Origin: SIG636 sp045535465
Lineage (GTDB): Bacteria > Bacillota > Clostridia > Oscillospirales > CAG-382
Length of the DNA: 49,068 bases
Direction: 5' to 3'
Assembly (NCBI GenBank): GCA_045535465.1
Contig: JAZSLS010000035.1
Coordinates: 1-49,068 of the forward strand
Shown: positions 1-7,798 of the stretch, piece by piece
Numbering within the stretch: the stretch's first letter is position 1
Layout of the letters: each line of letters begins with the position of its first letter
Translations under genes and position numbers: made by a program
Notes under the pieces: generated by a model
What the model was told of the DNA's origin: nothing
Database searches by the model: none
Seen by the model: only the letters and a program-made list of their open reading frames with translations

Positions 1-713
1 GGGTCTTTGCCATAGACTTCCTGATGGCGAAGCTCAAGACGGCGGGCGCCGCTGAACATTACATATACGATGCCTATGTATCCGAGTGATGCTATAACCC
101 ATTGCCCGGCTGTGCAGCAGGCACCGATGCAGATAACAAAACTGCCGGTCCACATAAGCACCTCGCCGAAATAGTTGGGGCAGCGCACTATGCGGTAGAG
201 CCCTGTGCTGACAAAACGGCCGGCGTCCTGTTTCTTGGCGGCGCTCTTTTGTGCATCGGCAATCATTTCAATGATTACTCCAATGGCGGCAATGGATGCG
301 CCTATCCATGCCCACGCCTCATTTACAGGTGCTCCGTGCCCGAGGTTGTAGAGGTAGAATGTCGCGGGGCTTATCTGCCCAATGTAAAGCAGTGCGCACG
401 ATATCCATATCATAAACATCGCAAACAGAGGCTTGCGTTTGGTATTGTCGGGTTGGTAGAGTATCTTTTTGTATGAAGCCGATCTGCGCTCGCGTATTAG
501 CAGATAGCCCGCTAAACGTATGCCATAGACAAACAGCACGCCACACAATATTGCGACAGGAAGGGTTATCTCGTCAGCAAATATTATGGCTGTTGCTACT
601 GCAAGCGCTGATATCGAAAGACCGTAGCCGATGCTGAAGAAGTAGATGAAGTATATCCACCCTAATGCTGATACAAGGAATGATATTCCTAAAAGAATGT
701 AAAGGTAGTCCAT
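1..713 (-). CDS. DUF1295 / steroid 5-alpha-reductase-like membrane protein (host, 3' end beyond window)
   Basis: This is a host gene read on the minus strand. It starts at the ATG whose complement is at 711-713 and stays open to the window edge, so the C-terminus is missing. The product is a multi-pass membrane protein with several hydrophobic segments. Near the visible C-terminal part it carries a GLYRIVRCPNYFGEV motif followed by MWTG, typical of the DUF1295 / isoprenylcysteine methyltransferase-like superfamily. Members of this superfamily are integral membrane methyltransferases or reductases, but the substrate cannot be read from sequence. It lies outside the prophage and marks the left chromosomal flank. 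The family call is fairly firm; the reaction is unknown. Confidence 0.75.
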   Translation of the reverse strand, partial: MDYLYILLGISFLVSALGWIYFIYFFSIGYGLSISALAVATAIIFADEITLPVAILCGVLFVYGIRLAGYLLIRERRSASYKKILYQPDNTKRKPLFAMFMIWISCALLYIGQISPATFYLYNLGHGAPVNEAWAWIGASIAAIGVIIEMIADAQKSAAKKQDAGRFVSTGLYRIVRCPNYFGEVLMWTGSFVICIGACCTAGQWVIASLGYIGIVYVMFSGARRLELRHQEVYGKD

Positions 714-837
714 AGCTTGTTATATTTTGGTTGGTAATACCGTCGGTACAAGTATAGTAAAAATTATAACAAGATTGAGTGGTTTTTGTTGTTTTTTTGA
801 TGCTTTGCCGGAAAACTCTTTTTGAAGAATGAAATGT

Positions 838-1026
838 CCCCTTTTTGCGGTTCCTTTGCAAGAAATTAGGAAACGCTGTCGCGTTTTTCTTGTTTTGCTC
901 TCTACCCAGTCCGTGAGCAAGCTCCCGGCTTCTTTTAGGGAGGAATTGACTTCGCTTCACTTTGTTTCGCTTGTCGATCCCTTTTTGTGGTTCCTTTGCA
1001 AGAAACAAGAACGCTGTCGCGTTTTT
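838..1026. repeat. Imperfect direct repeat pair in the left intergenic flank
   Basis: Two copies of a roughly 48-51 base unit lie at 838-888 and 979-1026. Both begin CCCTTTTTG, share GGTTCCTTTGCAAGAAA and end CGCTGTCGCGTTTTT. The 714-1116 stretch around them has no convincing gene. It contains these repeats and the AT-rich inverted repeats listed next, and it is probably host intergenic sequence. Confidence 0.7.
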
Positions 1027-1028
1027 AT

Positions 1029-1113
1029 CTAATTTTATTTTATATTTCGTCGGCAAGCAAGCTTTCCACTCATATAAAATAAAATTAGGAAACAATTCAT
1101 TGTTTCCTAATTT
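1029..1113. repeat. AT-rich inverted repeats next to attL
   Basis: CTAATTTTATTTTATAT (1029-1045) is the exact reverse complement of 1072-1088. Directly after it, 1082-1095 pairs with 1100-1113 around a TTCA loop, giving a 14-bp stem. The two hairpins overlap and are mutually exclusive. They end four bases before the attL core. They could act as terminators for the convergent integrase and flank transcripts. Confidence 0.6.
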
Positions 1114-1116
1114 CTT

Positions 1117-1129
1117 GCGGAGAGAGAGG
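1117..1129. other. attL, left prophage boundary
   Basis: GCGGAGAGAGAGG here matches GCGGAGAGGGAGG at 48307-48319, the 3' end of tRNA-Ser, in 12 of 13 bases. The first eight bases are identical, which suits strand exchange within GCGGAGAG. The single mismatch at base nine would derive from the phage attP arm. The integrase gene begins just inside this point. The exact crossover base is inferred. Confidence 0.6.
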
Positions 1130-1270
1130 CTCTAAGACGAAAAATACCATAGAATACAATAGAATAACAAAACGGCAATTTACGCGCCTTTTGCCGGATA
1201 TTTGGATATTGTAGACTATCATAGACTGCCATATAATACCTGCCTATTCGGGTTTCTTTTTGGGTTCCCG

Positions 1271-2569
1271 CTATTTGGAAGGTTCAAAATTATCAAATTT
1301 CCCCATTTCTTCTACCTTCAACTTGTCTACTATTTTAATATAGGGTTTCATAGCCTTGTAGTCACTATGCCCCGTCCACTTCATTACGACCTCAGCAGGA
1401 ACCCCAAGGCGCAGGGCATTAACAACGAAGGTACGACGGGCGCAGTGGGTAGTAATAACGGCGTACTTCGGTAAAACTTCTTCGTACCGCTGGCTTCCCT
1501 TGAAATATACGATTCTTTGCGGGGTGTCTAAGCCGGCTATTTCCGCCATTACTTTAAGTTGTTCGTTCATTTTGGCGTTACTAATAACCGGCAGGGCCTT
1601 ATCGTTTGGCAGTTCTATATGGCTATACCTTTTGAGGATTGCCCGGCTATACTTGTTAAGTTCAATAATAAGCCCGTCTACGGTTTTTTGCGTTACCACC
1701 TTTATATAGTTTTCCCGAATATCAGACCGGCGGAGCTTAGCAACGTCCGAATAGCGAAGACCGGTAAAGCAGCAGAAGCAAAAGACATCGCGTACAGCCG
1801 AAAGCGCGGTACGCTTGGCCGGAAATTCAAAGTTAAACAGGCTAATAAGTTCTTCCCATTCTAAGTATATTATTTCCTTAGCGTTCCCGTCCACGCCTTT
1901 AAGCCTTGGCTTAAAGTTTTCGTAATCGGTAGAAGGGTTATACCCTTTATTCCACGCCCAGCGCAGGAACCAGCGAAAGAAGGAAAGATACTTAGATATA
2001 GTGGTATTACGTAGGCCTTCTTCCTGCAAGCTTATAACGAAACCTTGTAAAGCTTCTGTATTCAACCCTTCAAAACTTAGGGCCTTGCTATACTTTTGTA
2101 GATGTTCGCGCAGGCTATTAAACTTCGTATAGGTAGCTTTGCTCCAAGCGTTCTGCCTACCCATTGTTTCCATAAATTCAGAATAGGCCCTGTAAAAGGA
2201 AAGGCCGGATTCTTCCGGCTGGGGTTCGGGCTTACGTTTCCCGGTAGCTTCTTCGTAGGCCGCCTTCAATTCTTCGGGAGTTGGGGCGCGGTGTTCCAAA
2301 AGTTCAAAGCGGGTAAAAATTTCGTTTATTCGTTCTTCCGTTTTCAGTATTTCCCTGTTTATTTCGCCGGCGGATTGCCCGAAGCGGTTGCGGGTGTTTA
2401 CCGTTACCCTTTCTTCGGCGGCCTTCCACTTCGCCGGCTCTATACTATACCCTAAGCGGAGTTCTACGCGGTTCCCACCATACGAAACCCTTACACGAAT
2501 AGGCAGGGTTTCGCAAAGAACCCCGTTTACTTTCTTGGGGAATAGCGAAAACTTTATAGCTTTTTTCAT
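1271..2569 (-). CDS. int: Phage tyrosine recombinase (integrase)
   Basis: A 432-residue site-specific recombinase that would integrate and excise the phage at the tRNA-Ser 3' end. It has the layout usual in Bacteroidota: an N-terminal arm-binding domain (about 1-90), a SAM-like core-binding domain (about 120-220) and a catalytic domain. The catalytic residues are visible: R272 in TGLRYSD, H375 and R378 in THCARR, H401 in TGHSDY and the nucleophile Y410 in MKPYIKI. I chose the start at 2569 because its ATG overlaps the TGA of the upstream gene (ATGA). The longer frame reaching 2605 would run well into that gene. It is the last gene of the leftward lysogeny operon. Confidence 0.95.
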   Translation of the reverse strand: MKKAIKFSLFPKKVNGVLCETLPIRVRVSYGGNRVELRLGYSIEPAKWKAAEERVTVNTRNRFGQSAGEINREILKTEERINEIFTRFELLEHRAPTPEELKAAYEEATGKRKPEPQPEESGLSFYRAYSEFMETMGRQNAWSKATYTKFNSLREHLQKYSKALSFEGLNTEALQGFVISLQEEGLRNTTISKYLSFFRWFLRWAWNKGYNPSTDYENFKPRLKGVDGNAKEIIYLEWEELISLFNFEFPAKRTALSAVRDVFCFCCFTGLRYSDVAKLRRSDIRENYIKVVTQKTVDGLIIELNKYSRAILKRYSHIELPNDKALPVISNAKMNEQLKVMAEIAGLDTPQRIVYFKGSQRYEEVLPKYAVITTHCARRTFVVNALRLGVPAEVVMKWTGHSDYKAMKPYIKIVDKLKVEEMGKFDNFEPSK

Positions 2570-2874
2570 TTCGTAAACATTTTGCCGCGACCTGTAAGCA
2601 ACCAATTAGCGGAAACGGAATACCGCATAGCAAGATAATACAGGGCTTCTATATGGATTGACTTGTAGCGCGAAGTATTAACAGGGCTTGGAGTAACGCC
2701 ATAAGTAAAACGAGCTTCGCGGTACCTTGGAGAATTAAGGCCCGATTCCTTGCAGAAGCTATCCAGCGACGCAAGGCGACCCAGCGCAACAAGCGTATCT
2801 ATTGCGACAAAGAACCGGCGGTTTACGCCGTCTTCTATTGGTGTTACTACCTTAGGCTTCTTCGGCGCGCGCAT
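2566..2874 (-). CDS. Small repressor-like helix-turn-helix protein
   Basis: This 102-residue protein looks like a small phage regulator. After a basic N-terminus it has a predicted helical region (about 20-60). It ends SVSANWLLTGRGKMF, a C-terminal signature common in Bacteroidota phage repressors of the LSADWLLTGRGEM type. It lies between a 59-residue protein and the integrase, overlapping the latter by four bases (ATGA), so translation is probably coupled. It may control excision or integrase expression. The DNA-binding role is inferred from family resemblance, not from a clear HTH score. Confidence 0.6.
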   Translation of the reverse strand: MRAPKKPKVVTPIEDGVNRRFFVAIDTLVALGRLASLDSFCKESGLNSPRYREARFTYGVTPSPVNTSRYKSIHIEALYYLAMRYSVSANWLLTGRGKMFTK

Positions 2875-3031
2875 ATTCGGAAAGCATTAGTTCGTATTCG
2901 GCCTTTGGAACTTCGGCGGTTTCCTCCCCAGAGATAAAGGCAGCTTCTAACGCATTAAAGACGGGTTCCGGCATATAAGGAAAATAGGCCGGGTTATTAT
3001 AGTATTTCGCTACTTCTATAACGGTATTCAT
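2852..3031 (-). CDS. Small acidic protein, 59 residues, unknown
   Basis: A short minus-strand frame starts at the ATG with complement 3029-3031 and ends in TAA with complement 2852-2854. It begins MNTVIEVAKYYNNPAYFP and is rich in Glu and Ala. It overlaps the start of the next leftward gene by 23 bases, the tight packing seen elsewhere in this operon, which supports it being real. No function is recognised. Confidence 0.5.
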   Translation of the reverse strand: MNTVIEVAKYYNNPAYFPYMPEPVFNALEAAFISGEETAEVPKAEYELMLSEYARAEEA

Positions 3032-3175
3032 ACGGAAGTTATTTTTAGTAAATATTCGATTTGTGCCACTTTTGTAGCGCGGACGTATATTTTATTGTTT
3101 TGAAAATTTGCGCTTAAATTTGGGGCATTTGTGCGCGTTTTCGGAACGAGTACACTCAAAACGCACTGCATTGCA

Positions 3176-3571
3176 TTATTTTGCGCTAAGCTTTTCTATA
3201 ACGGATATAAGCCTATTTATTTGTTCGTCCTTTTCCTTTAACATAGCTTGGTAGCCCTTTTGCAATTCCAGCAAGGTAGCCATATCGTTATGGCTAACGT
3301 TGTTTCCGTTACCGGCTACGGTGGTGTTGTTATCGCCCCTTACGTTGCCTAAGTTGCTCCTTAACAGCATTTCACCCTCTCCGGTCATAAGCCAAATAGG
3401 GTTAAGTTCCGGGAAGTTTTCGGTTATTGCCTTCAACTTGTCGGGTTGTACCGACTTACGTATAGAGTTCACAAAGGAAGTAGAAGTACCTATACGCCTA
3501 CAAAATTCGCGGTCACTAATTCGCAAAGTTTTTATAAACTCTTTAAGTCTTTGTTTTACACCGATTTCCAT
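3176..3571 (-). CDS. CI-like phage repressor, HTH type, without a peptidase domain
   Basis: A 131-residue protein with an N-terminal helix-turn-helix (about 1-60): REFCRRIGTSTSFVNSIRK, then PIWLMTGEGEML. A Gly/Asn-rich linker (NVRGDNNTTVAGNGNNVS) follows, and a C-terminal coiled coil from about 95 probably multimerises the protein. It is the first gene left of the switch region, is transcribed away from the lytic genes, and has a consensus promoter upstream, so it is the best candidate for the lysogeny repressor. There is no S24 autoproteolysis domain, so induction would not follow the LexA/CI cleavage route. The role is inferred from domain and position. Confidence 0.8.
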   Translation of the reverse strand: MEIGVKQRLKEFIKTLRISDREFCRRIGTSTSFVNSIRKSVQPDKLKAITENFPELNPIWLMTGEGEMLLRSNLGNVRGDNNTTVAGNGNNVSHNDMATLLELQKGYQAMLKEKDEQINRLISVIEKLSAK

Positions 3572-3615
3572 TGTTTTTTAATTAGGAGCGCAAAAAAAAA
3601 TTCGCAAAAATCTGC

Positions 3616-3629
3616 TGCAAATACTTGCA
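3616..3629. promoter_or_regulatory. Possible operator in the lysogeny switch
   Basis: TGCAA and TTGCA form a perfect 5-bp inverted repeat around ATAC. It overlaps the -33 element of the rightward promoter, where a repressor would block lytic transcription. Only one clear copy is visible, so this is a candidate site. Confidence 0.35.
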
Positions 3630-3655
3630 TATTACACTGCTTTGCTATACATTTG
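3624..3655 (+). promoter_or_regulatory. Rightward early (lytic) promoter, Bacteroidota type
   Basis: CTTG at 3624-3627, a 20-base spacer, then TACATTTG at 3648-3655 fits the Bacteroidota consensus TTTG / TAnnTTTG. Transcription would start near 3661 and run into the early operon beginning at 3736. Confidence 0.55.
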
Positions 3656-3677
3656 CACTCGGTTACTAATACGGTTG

Positions 3678-3709
3678 CAAAATTAACGCAAAAAATTGCT
3701 TTACGCAAA
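3678..3709 (-). promoter_or_regulatory. Leftward repressor promoter, Bacteroidota type
   Basis: On the minus strand TTTG (complement of 3706-3709), a 20-base spacer and TAATTTTG (complement of 3678-3685) match the Bacteroidota consensus exactly. Transcription would start near 3671, giving a leader of about 100 bases to the repressor ATG. It points toward the rightward promoter at 3624-3655, so the two are convergent. Confidence 0.65.
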
Positions 3710-3735
3710 TTTGTAGGATAGCAAAAAGTACCTAT

Positions 3736-3981
3736 ATGGACAAAAATAACAAACTTATGTATAGTACAACATTCATAAACCAAAACTACCGTATCAAAGT
3801 ATACGGGGTAGACGTTGAAGGAAAGCGCATTAACAAGCTGGTCGGAGTAAGCGGACTTATAGAGCTTGTAGGTATTGAGTTCTTAAATAAGTTCATTACC
3901 CGCGCGATAAAAAACATAAACGCGGATAGCACACGCTGCCGCCTTCGTAGAGGATTGCAAGTTACACTATATAACAAATAA
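3736..3981 (+). CDS. Early phage protein, 81 residues, unknown
   Basis: This is the first gene of the rightward early operon, about 75 bases after the predicted transcription start. The 81-residue basic product starts MDKNNKLMYSTTFINQNYRI and ends in an Arg-rich stretch (STRCRLRRGLQVTLYNK). Size and position suit a Cro-like or excisionase-type early regulator, but no helix-turn-helix is evident and no family is recognised. The ATG at 3736 is the first in frame after the promoter. Confidence 0.6.
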   Translation: MDKNNKLMYSTTFINQNYRIKVYGVDVEGKRINKLVGVSGLIELVGIEFLNKFITRAIKNINADSTRCRLRRGLQVTLYNK

Positions 3982-3988
3982 GTACATT

Positions 3989-4204
3989 ATGGCTATCAAT
4001 TACAGGAAACTAAAAGCTCAAGTAGGGCCGTTCACGGACGAAAACGGAAAGAAAGGCTTTCTATTCAGCGTAACCGAAGAACAAAAGGCCCGTGGTCTTT
4101 ATTGTATTTTCCAAGCAGGAGTATCTAAGCGCAGCTTCTTACGCACCTTGCTATGGTTCACACAGGAAGAAGAAGAACTTACCCGCGACTACGTAATAGG
4201 CTAA
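3989..4204 (+). CDS. Small early phage protein, 71 residues, unknown
   Basis: A 71-residue protein starting seven bases after the previous stop, so part of the same early operon. It begins MAINYRKLKAQVGPFTDENG, which suggests a compact beta-rich N-terminus, and ends with an acidic helix (EEEELTRDYVIG). No known domain is recognised. Confidence 0.55.
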   Translation: MAINYRKLKAQVGPFTDENGKKGFLFSVTEEQKARGLYCIFQAGVSKRSFLRTLLWFTQEEEELTRDYVIG

Positions 4205-4230
4205 CGGGTAAGGGCATTTATTTAATATTA

Positions 4231-4249
4231 ACGTCTTATAATAATACGA
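4231..4249. promoter_or_regulatory. Copy of the late-operon palindrome (imperfect)
   Basis: ACGTCTTATAATAATACGA matches 16 of 19 positions of the palindrome GCGTATTATAATAATACGC at 18361. It ends one base before the ATG of the small HTH-like gene at 4251. No TAnnTTTG box follows, so it may be a regulatory site rather than a promoter. Confidence 0.35.
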
Positions 4250-4250
4250 T

Positions 4251-4481
4251 ATGGGCGAAACGACAATTTACAAAGAAGGATTTAACGCCGGCTACATGCA
4301 GCTTCGGCAGATGGACGTACGGCAGGCGACAAAAGACCTGTGGGCGGCCCTTGGGATTAACAACCGTAATACTTTTTCTTTCTACCGCCACGGCAAAAGG
4401 GAGCCTTCGGCCAGCCAAGCCGTAGCGATAGAACTGACATTTAGGAAGTACGGGGTAACTACTAACATTTGGGGGAAATAG
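4251..4481 (+). CDS. Small HTH-like early regulator, 76 residues
   Basis: The 76-residue product has a predicted DNA-binding helical core: DVRQATKDLWAALGIN, then TFSFYRHGKREPSASQA, which resembles the two recognition helices of Cro-type HTH proteins. The C-terminus (RKYGVTTNIWGK) resembles other small phage regulators. It is followed four bases later by a LuxR-type gene. A palindromic element lies right before its start. The DNA-binding role is inferred. Confidence 0.55.
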   Translation: MGETTIYKEGFNAGYMQLRQMDVRQATKDLWAALGINNRNTFSFYRHGKREPSASQAVAIELTFRKYGVTTNIWGK

Positions 4482-4485
4482 GACT

Positions 4486-4878
4486 ATGAAGGCAAACGCA
4501 ACACTTACGCCCCGCGAAGCCGAAGTCGCCGAATTGTTGGCTTGGGGTGCTGCCAAGAAGGAAGTAGCGGATAAACTAAACATTTCCACCCGTACGGTAG
4601 AGAACACAGCCCGCAACATATACGGCAAAATTGGTATTCAGAAGGCTACGGAATTGTGCGTATGGTGGTTTTGTACCCGTTGCGGCGTTTCCTTCGACCT
4701 ATCCCCTATTAAGCGCAGCATTATAGCTGTGTTCCTACTTGTTATTTTCCTTCCCTACGAATTTACCCAGCAGGATAAAGACATATTCCGCGTAGGCAGA
4801 AGCAGGACACGCACCGAAGCAAGGGCCGCGCGCGGACGCAGAAGGAGCGAAGACGACGGCCCTACGATTGAGTTTTAA
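4486..4878 (+). CDS. LuxR/GerE-type HTH protein with one membrane segment
   Basis: A 130-residue protein. Residues 1-62 form a GerE/LuxR DNA-binding domain: LTPREAEVAELLAWGAAKKE, then KLNISTRTVENTARNIYGKI. A hydrophobic segment follows (about 80-97, SIIAVFLLVIFLP), then a very basic Arg-rich tail. There is no receiver domain. This HTH-plus-membrane layout is common in Bacteroidota prophages, but its target is unknown. It is a candidate regulator of phage gene timing, possibly acting on the repeated palindromes; that link is speculation. Confidence 0.7.
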   Translation: MKANATLTPREAEVAELLAWGAAKKEVADKLNISTRTVENTARNIYGKIGIQKATELCVWWFCTRCGVSFDLSPIKRSIIAVFLLVIFLPYEFTQQDKDIFRVGRSRTRTEARAARGRRRSEDDGPTIEF

Positions 4879-4898
4879 CAAATAACACCCGATAGACT

Positions 4899-5126
4899 AT
4901 GAGCATAGAGAACATAACAAAGGAAATTAGGGGGGGCGTAATTGGCCTTCTTGTAATGGTAGGTTTAATTCTAATTGCCAGCGAACCTGTAGAACAGGAA
5001 GCGTGGTGCCGGGTATTCCTTACCAGCAAATTAGCGGGTTTTGGCCTTTGGGGTATTTGCGCGCTTCTTTACAAACGTTGGGAAAGTAAGGGTTTACTTC
5101 CGGAAGAATTTACCGAAGACGAATAA
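4899..5126 (+). CDS. Small membrane protein, two predicted helices
   Basis: A 75-residue protein with two hydrophobic segments (about 14-28, VIGLLVMVGLILIA, and about 44-58, LAGFGLWGICALLY) and an acidic C-terminus. It ends at the base where the next gene's ATG starts (TAATGG), so the two are translationally linked. It belongs to the early operon. The function is unknown; a superinfection or membrane-remodelling role is possible but not supported by any motif. Confidence 0.55.
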   Translation: MSIENITKEIRGGVIGLLVMVGLILIASEPVEQEAWCRVFLTSKLAGFGLWGICALLYKRWESKGLLPEEFTEDE

Positions 5127-5437
5127 TGGCAGCAATAGACGAAAATAAACGGGTAATAGACTTAACGGTAGCGGAGTTCCGCCAGCTGTTACAGGAAACG
5201 CGGGACGTAAGCCCGCCGCCCGTTGTAGTAGATACGACCAAAAGGCGAAGCCCGTACGTTTACGGCATTTCCGGAATAGCGCAGCTATTTGGGTGCAGTA
5301 TGACGCAGGCCAACCGGATAAAGAGAAGCGGGAAGATTGACGCAGCAATAACCCAAGTAGGAAGAATGATTATAACTGACGCGGAAAAGGCCTTAGCATT
5401 AGCAGGCAAGAAAGATAAACGGACATTCAAAAAATAA
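5126..5437 (+). CDS. DUF3853-like protein with excisionase-type HTH
   Basis: A 103-residue protein of the DUF3853 type common in Bacteroidota mobile elements. The N-terminus (DLTVAEFRQLLQE) is followed by a linker and a MerR/excisionase-like domain: YVYGISGIAQLFGCSMTQAN, then RIKRSGKIDAAITQVGR. Proteins of this type are usually annotated as DNA-binding, and a role as recombination directionality factor would fit the context, although the integrase is at the other side of the switch. The gene starts on the stop codon of the membrane protein upstream. Confidence 0.7.
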   Translation: MAAIDENKRVIDLTVAEFRQLLQETRDVSPPPVVVDTTKRRSPYVYGISGIAQLFGCSMTQANRIKRSGKIDAAITQVGRMIITDAEKALALAGKKDKRTFKK

Positions 5438-5442
5438 AGAAT

Positions 5443-7479
5443 ATGAACAAAGTAGAACTATTAAGATTGACGCTTAAAAACTTCAAAGGTTTGAAGGAAT
5501 TAGCGGTAGACTTCGGAAACGTCACGACCATTTCCGGAGAAAACGGAACCGGAAAAACTACGGTATTCGACGCTTTTACTTGGTGCCTGTTCGGTAAGGA
5601 CAGCGCAGGCAGAACAGACAGCGGACGCGGAAGCTTTACGATTAAAACCGTAGACGCGACAGGCAGGCCGATAGAGAAGCTGGAACACACCGTTACGGCG
5701 GTTCTTTCCCTTAACGGTAGCGAAGTGGAACTTACCCGTTCCCTCGTTGAAGATTGGGTAAAGCCGCGCGGAAAGGCGGAAGTAGAGCTGAAAGGCAATA
5801 CTACACACTACTATGTAAACGGCGTAGAGGTAAAGGCAGGGCAATACCAAGCCAAAGTAACGGAGCTTATAGACGAACAGCTATTTAAGCTTATTACCAG
5901 CCCGGCGTACTTCCCTTCTTTGGATTGGCAGGCCCAGCGAAATATACTTATGACGATAGCCGGCGGTGTAACCTTCGAGGAAGTGGCAGCGGGCCGCGAA
6001 GACTTCATAGCCATCGTAGCGAAGCTTTCCGGAAAGGATATGGCCGCCTACAAAGCGGAAATAGCATACCGCAAGGGCGTGGTTAAGAAGGAACAGGACA
6101 AATGCCCCGTAGAGATTAACGCTATAACTTCCGTAACGCCACAGGCTCCGGACTATGCAGCCTTAGAAACGGAAAAGGCGACGCTTTCCGCTAAGTTGGA
6201 AGACGTAGAAAAGCAGATTATAGACATCGCCGAAACCACCCGCAAGAACTACCTGCAGGCGCAGGAAAGACAGCGCAAAATAAACGAGCTGAAAACCCAG
6301 CAGAACGAAGTAGTATTCGCCGCAAGGCAGAAGAAGCAAAGTCAAGGCTACGAAGCCAACGCACACCGTAACGAGCTTATAGTAAAACTTTCAGCCAAGC
6401 AGCGCGAATCGGATAACTACGACACAATAGAAGCCCGCGAGAAGGCCGACCTTGAACGTAGGATAAAAGAGAATAACGAGAAGATAGCCGGACTGCAGCA
6501 GCAGAGAACCGCCAAGCTTACCGAATGGGAGAATAAGAACGCGGAAGAATACCGCGCAAGCAGCGAAGGCCTTATTTGCCCGATTTATAGAACGCTTTGT
6601 AGCGACGCTTCGGTGTTGAAGACTGACGCGGAAGCCAAGACTAAGGCTAAGGCAGCCTTTGAACAGGCGAAGGAAGCAGAACTGACCCGCATTACCAGCG
6701 AAGGCCAGGCCATTAACGCCCAAATAAAGGACGCGGAGAAGTACGGCGCAGAGCTTACCCAGCAGCTGACCCAGCACAACGACACGGCTAAGCAGAAGAA
6801 ACAGGAATACGCCAACGAGATAGCGAAGCTTAGCGCAGAACTTGAAAGAACGCCGGAGGTTATTATCAGCACCGACGTAAACCCTGCAGACCTTCCGGAG
6901 TGGCAGGCATTAGAAGCCCAAATAACGGCTATTCCAGCACCGACGGAAGATGGCACAGCCGCGAATACTTCCGAGCTTATAGCCAAGAAAAACGACCTTA
7001 ATACGCAGATTAACTCCATAAACGCCAAGCTTAACCTTCGCGTAGTCATTGAGAATAACGAAAAGAAGGTAGCAGAGATTAAGGCAAGGGAAAGGGAATT
7101 AGCCCAGCAGCTGGCCGACTTGGAGAAGGAAGAATTTACCGCCGACGCACTTAACAAGGCGCGAATGGACGAAGTGGAACGCCGCGTAAACGGACTTTTC
7201 CAAAACGTACGCTTCCGTATGTATGAACGCCAGCTTAACGGTGGCGAAGTTCCTACTTGCGTAGCCTCGGTAAACGGCGTAAAGTATTCAGACCTTAATA
7301 CGGCAGGAAAGATAAACGCGGGGCTTGACATTATTAACACCCTTGGCCTATACCACGGCATAAGCGCGCCGGTATTCATTGACAACTCGGAAAGCGTAAA
7401 CAACCTATTCCCTATTACTTCTCAGCTTATAAAGCTTAGGGTAAGCACCGACAAAGAACTCAGTATTAACCAACTTTAA
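5443..7479 (+). CDS. SMC/RecN/SbcC-like ATPase
   Basis: A 678-residue AAA-type ATPase of the SMC/Rad50 superfamily. The Walker A loop is GENGTGKT at about 32-39, in a typical N-terminal ATP-binding lobe (LKNFKGLKELAVDFGNVTTI). Long coiled coils span about 210-360 and 400-560, separated by a loop with CPIYRTLC that may replace a zinc hook. The C-terminal lobe has the INAGLDIINTLG helix and a PVFIDNSESV segment in the Walker B / D-loop position. It sits just ahead of a RecT-like annealing protein, so it probably acts in phage recombination or end processing. No SbcD-type nuclease partner is adjacent. Confidence 0.8.
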   Translation: MNKVELLRLTLKNFKGLKELAVDFGNVTTISGENGTGKTTVFDAFTWCLFGKDSAGRTDSGRGSFTIKTVDATGRPIEKLEHTVTAVLSLNGSEVELTRSLVEDWVKPRGKAEVELKGNTTHYYVNGVEVKAGQYQAKVTELIDEQLFKLITSPAYFPSLDWQAQRNILMTIAGGVTFEEVAAGREDFIAIVAKLSGKDMAAYKAEIAYRKGVVKKEQDKCPVEINAITSVTPQAPDYAALETEKATLSAKLEDVEKQIIDIAETTRKNYLQAQERQRKINELKTQQNEVVFAARQKKQSQGYEANAHRNELIVKLSAKQRESDNYDTIEAREKADLERRIKENNEKIAGLQQQRTAKLTEWENKNAEEYRASSEGLICPIYRTLCSDASVLKTDAEAKTKAKAAFEQAKEAELTRITSEGQAINAQIKDAEKYGAELTQQLTQHNDTAKQKKQEYANEIAKLSAELERTPEVIISTDVNPADLPEWQALEAQITAIPAPTEDGTAANTSELIAKKNDLNTQINSINAKLNLRVVIENNEKKVAEIKARERELAQQLADLEKEEFTADALNKARMDEVERRVNGLFQNVRFRMYERQLNGGEVPTCVASVNGVKYSDLNTAGKINAGLDIINTLGLYHGISAPVFIDNSESVNNLFPITSQLIKLRVSTDKELSINQL

Positions 7480-7490
7480 TAATTCAAATT

Positions 7491-7781
7491 ATGACACAGG
7501 ACAACAAAAAGCGCGGCTTCGCCGAAGAAGTAGCAGCCGTATCGCAGGAGCTTATGCAGCAAACCGAGGACAACAAAAAGAACGCCTTTATTCTTATCGG
7601 TTCTGAAAGATTGGGGGGGGTAGATAAAGAAGAAGGGGACGCTAAGGCGGTTATAGCAATAGGCGGAAACCACGGGCAGCTGGTAAACGTTTTAGCCGAA
7701 TTTATAAACAACCCGCAGACCGCAGACCTTGCCGCCGAAGCCTACAAGGTTGCGATGCTTAAAAAGATATTTAGGAAGTAA
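7491..7781 (+). CDS. Unknown 96-residue protein between SMC-like and RecT-like genes
   Basis: A 96-residue protein with an N-terminal helix (FAEEVAAVSQELMQQ), a central beta-rich part (NAFILIGSERLGG), then VIAIGGNHGQLVNVLAEF and a basic C-terminus (MLKKIFRK). It is packed between the SMC-like and RecT-like genes, so a recombination-accessory role is plausible, but no known domain is recognised. A run of eight G (7613-7620) lies within the reading frame. Confidence 0.6.
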   Translation: MTQDNKKRGFAEEVAAVSQELMQQTEDNKKNAFILIGSERLGGVDKEEGDAKAVIAIGGNHGQLVNVLAEFINNPQTADLAAEAYKVAMLKKIFRK

Positions 7782-7798
7782 CATTAAACAACATCACT

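Noticed and set aside
102..476. A 124-codon plus-strand frame and several frames at 319-1095
   Set aside because: They are shadows of the DUF1295-like gene on the other strand or lie in the repeat-rich gap, and have no domain.
3085..3110. A rightward promoter around TAAATTTG
   Set aside because: No TTTG lies 19-21 bases upstream and there is no rightward gene directly downstream.
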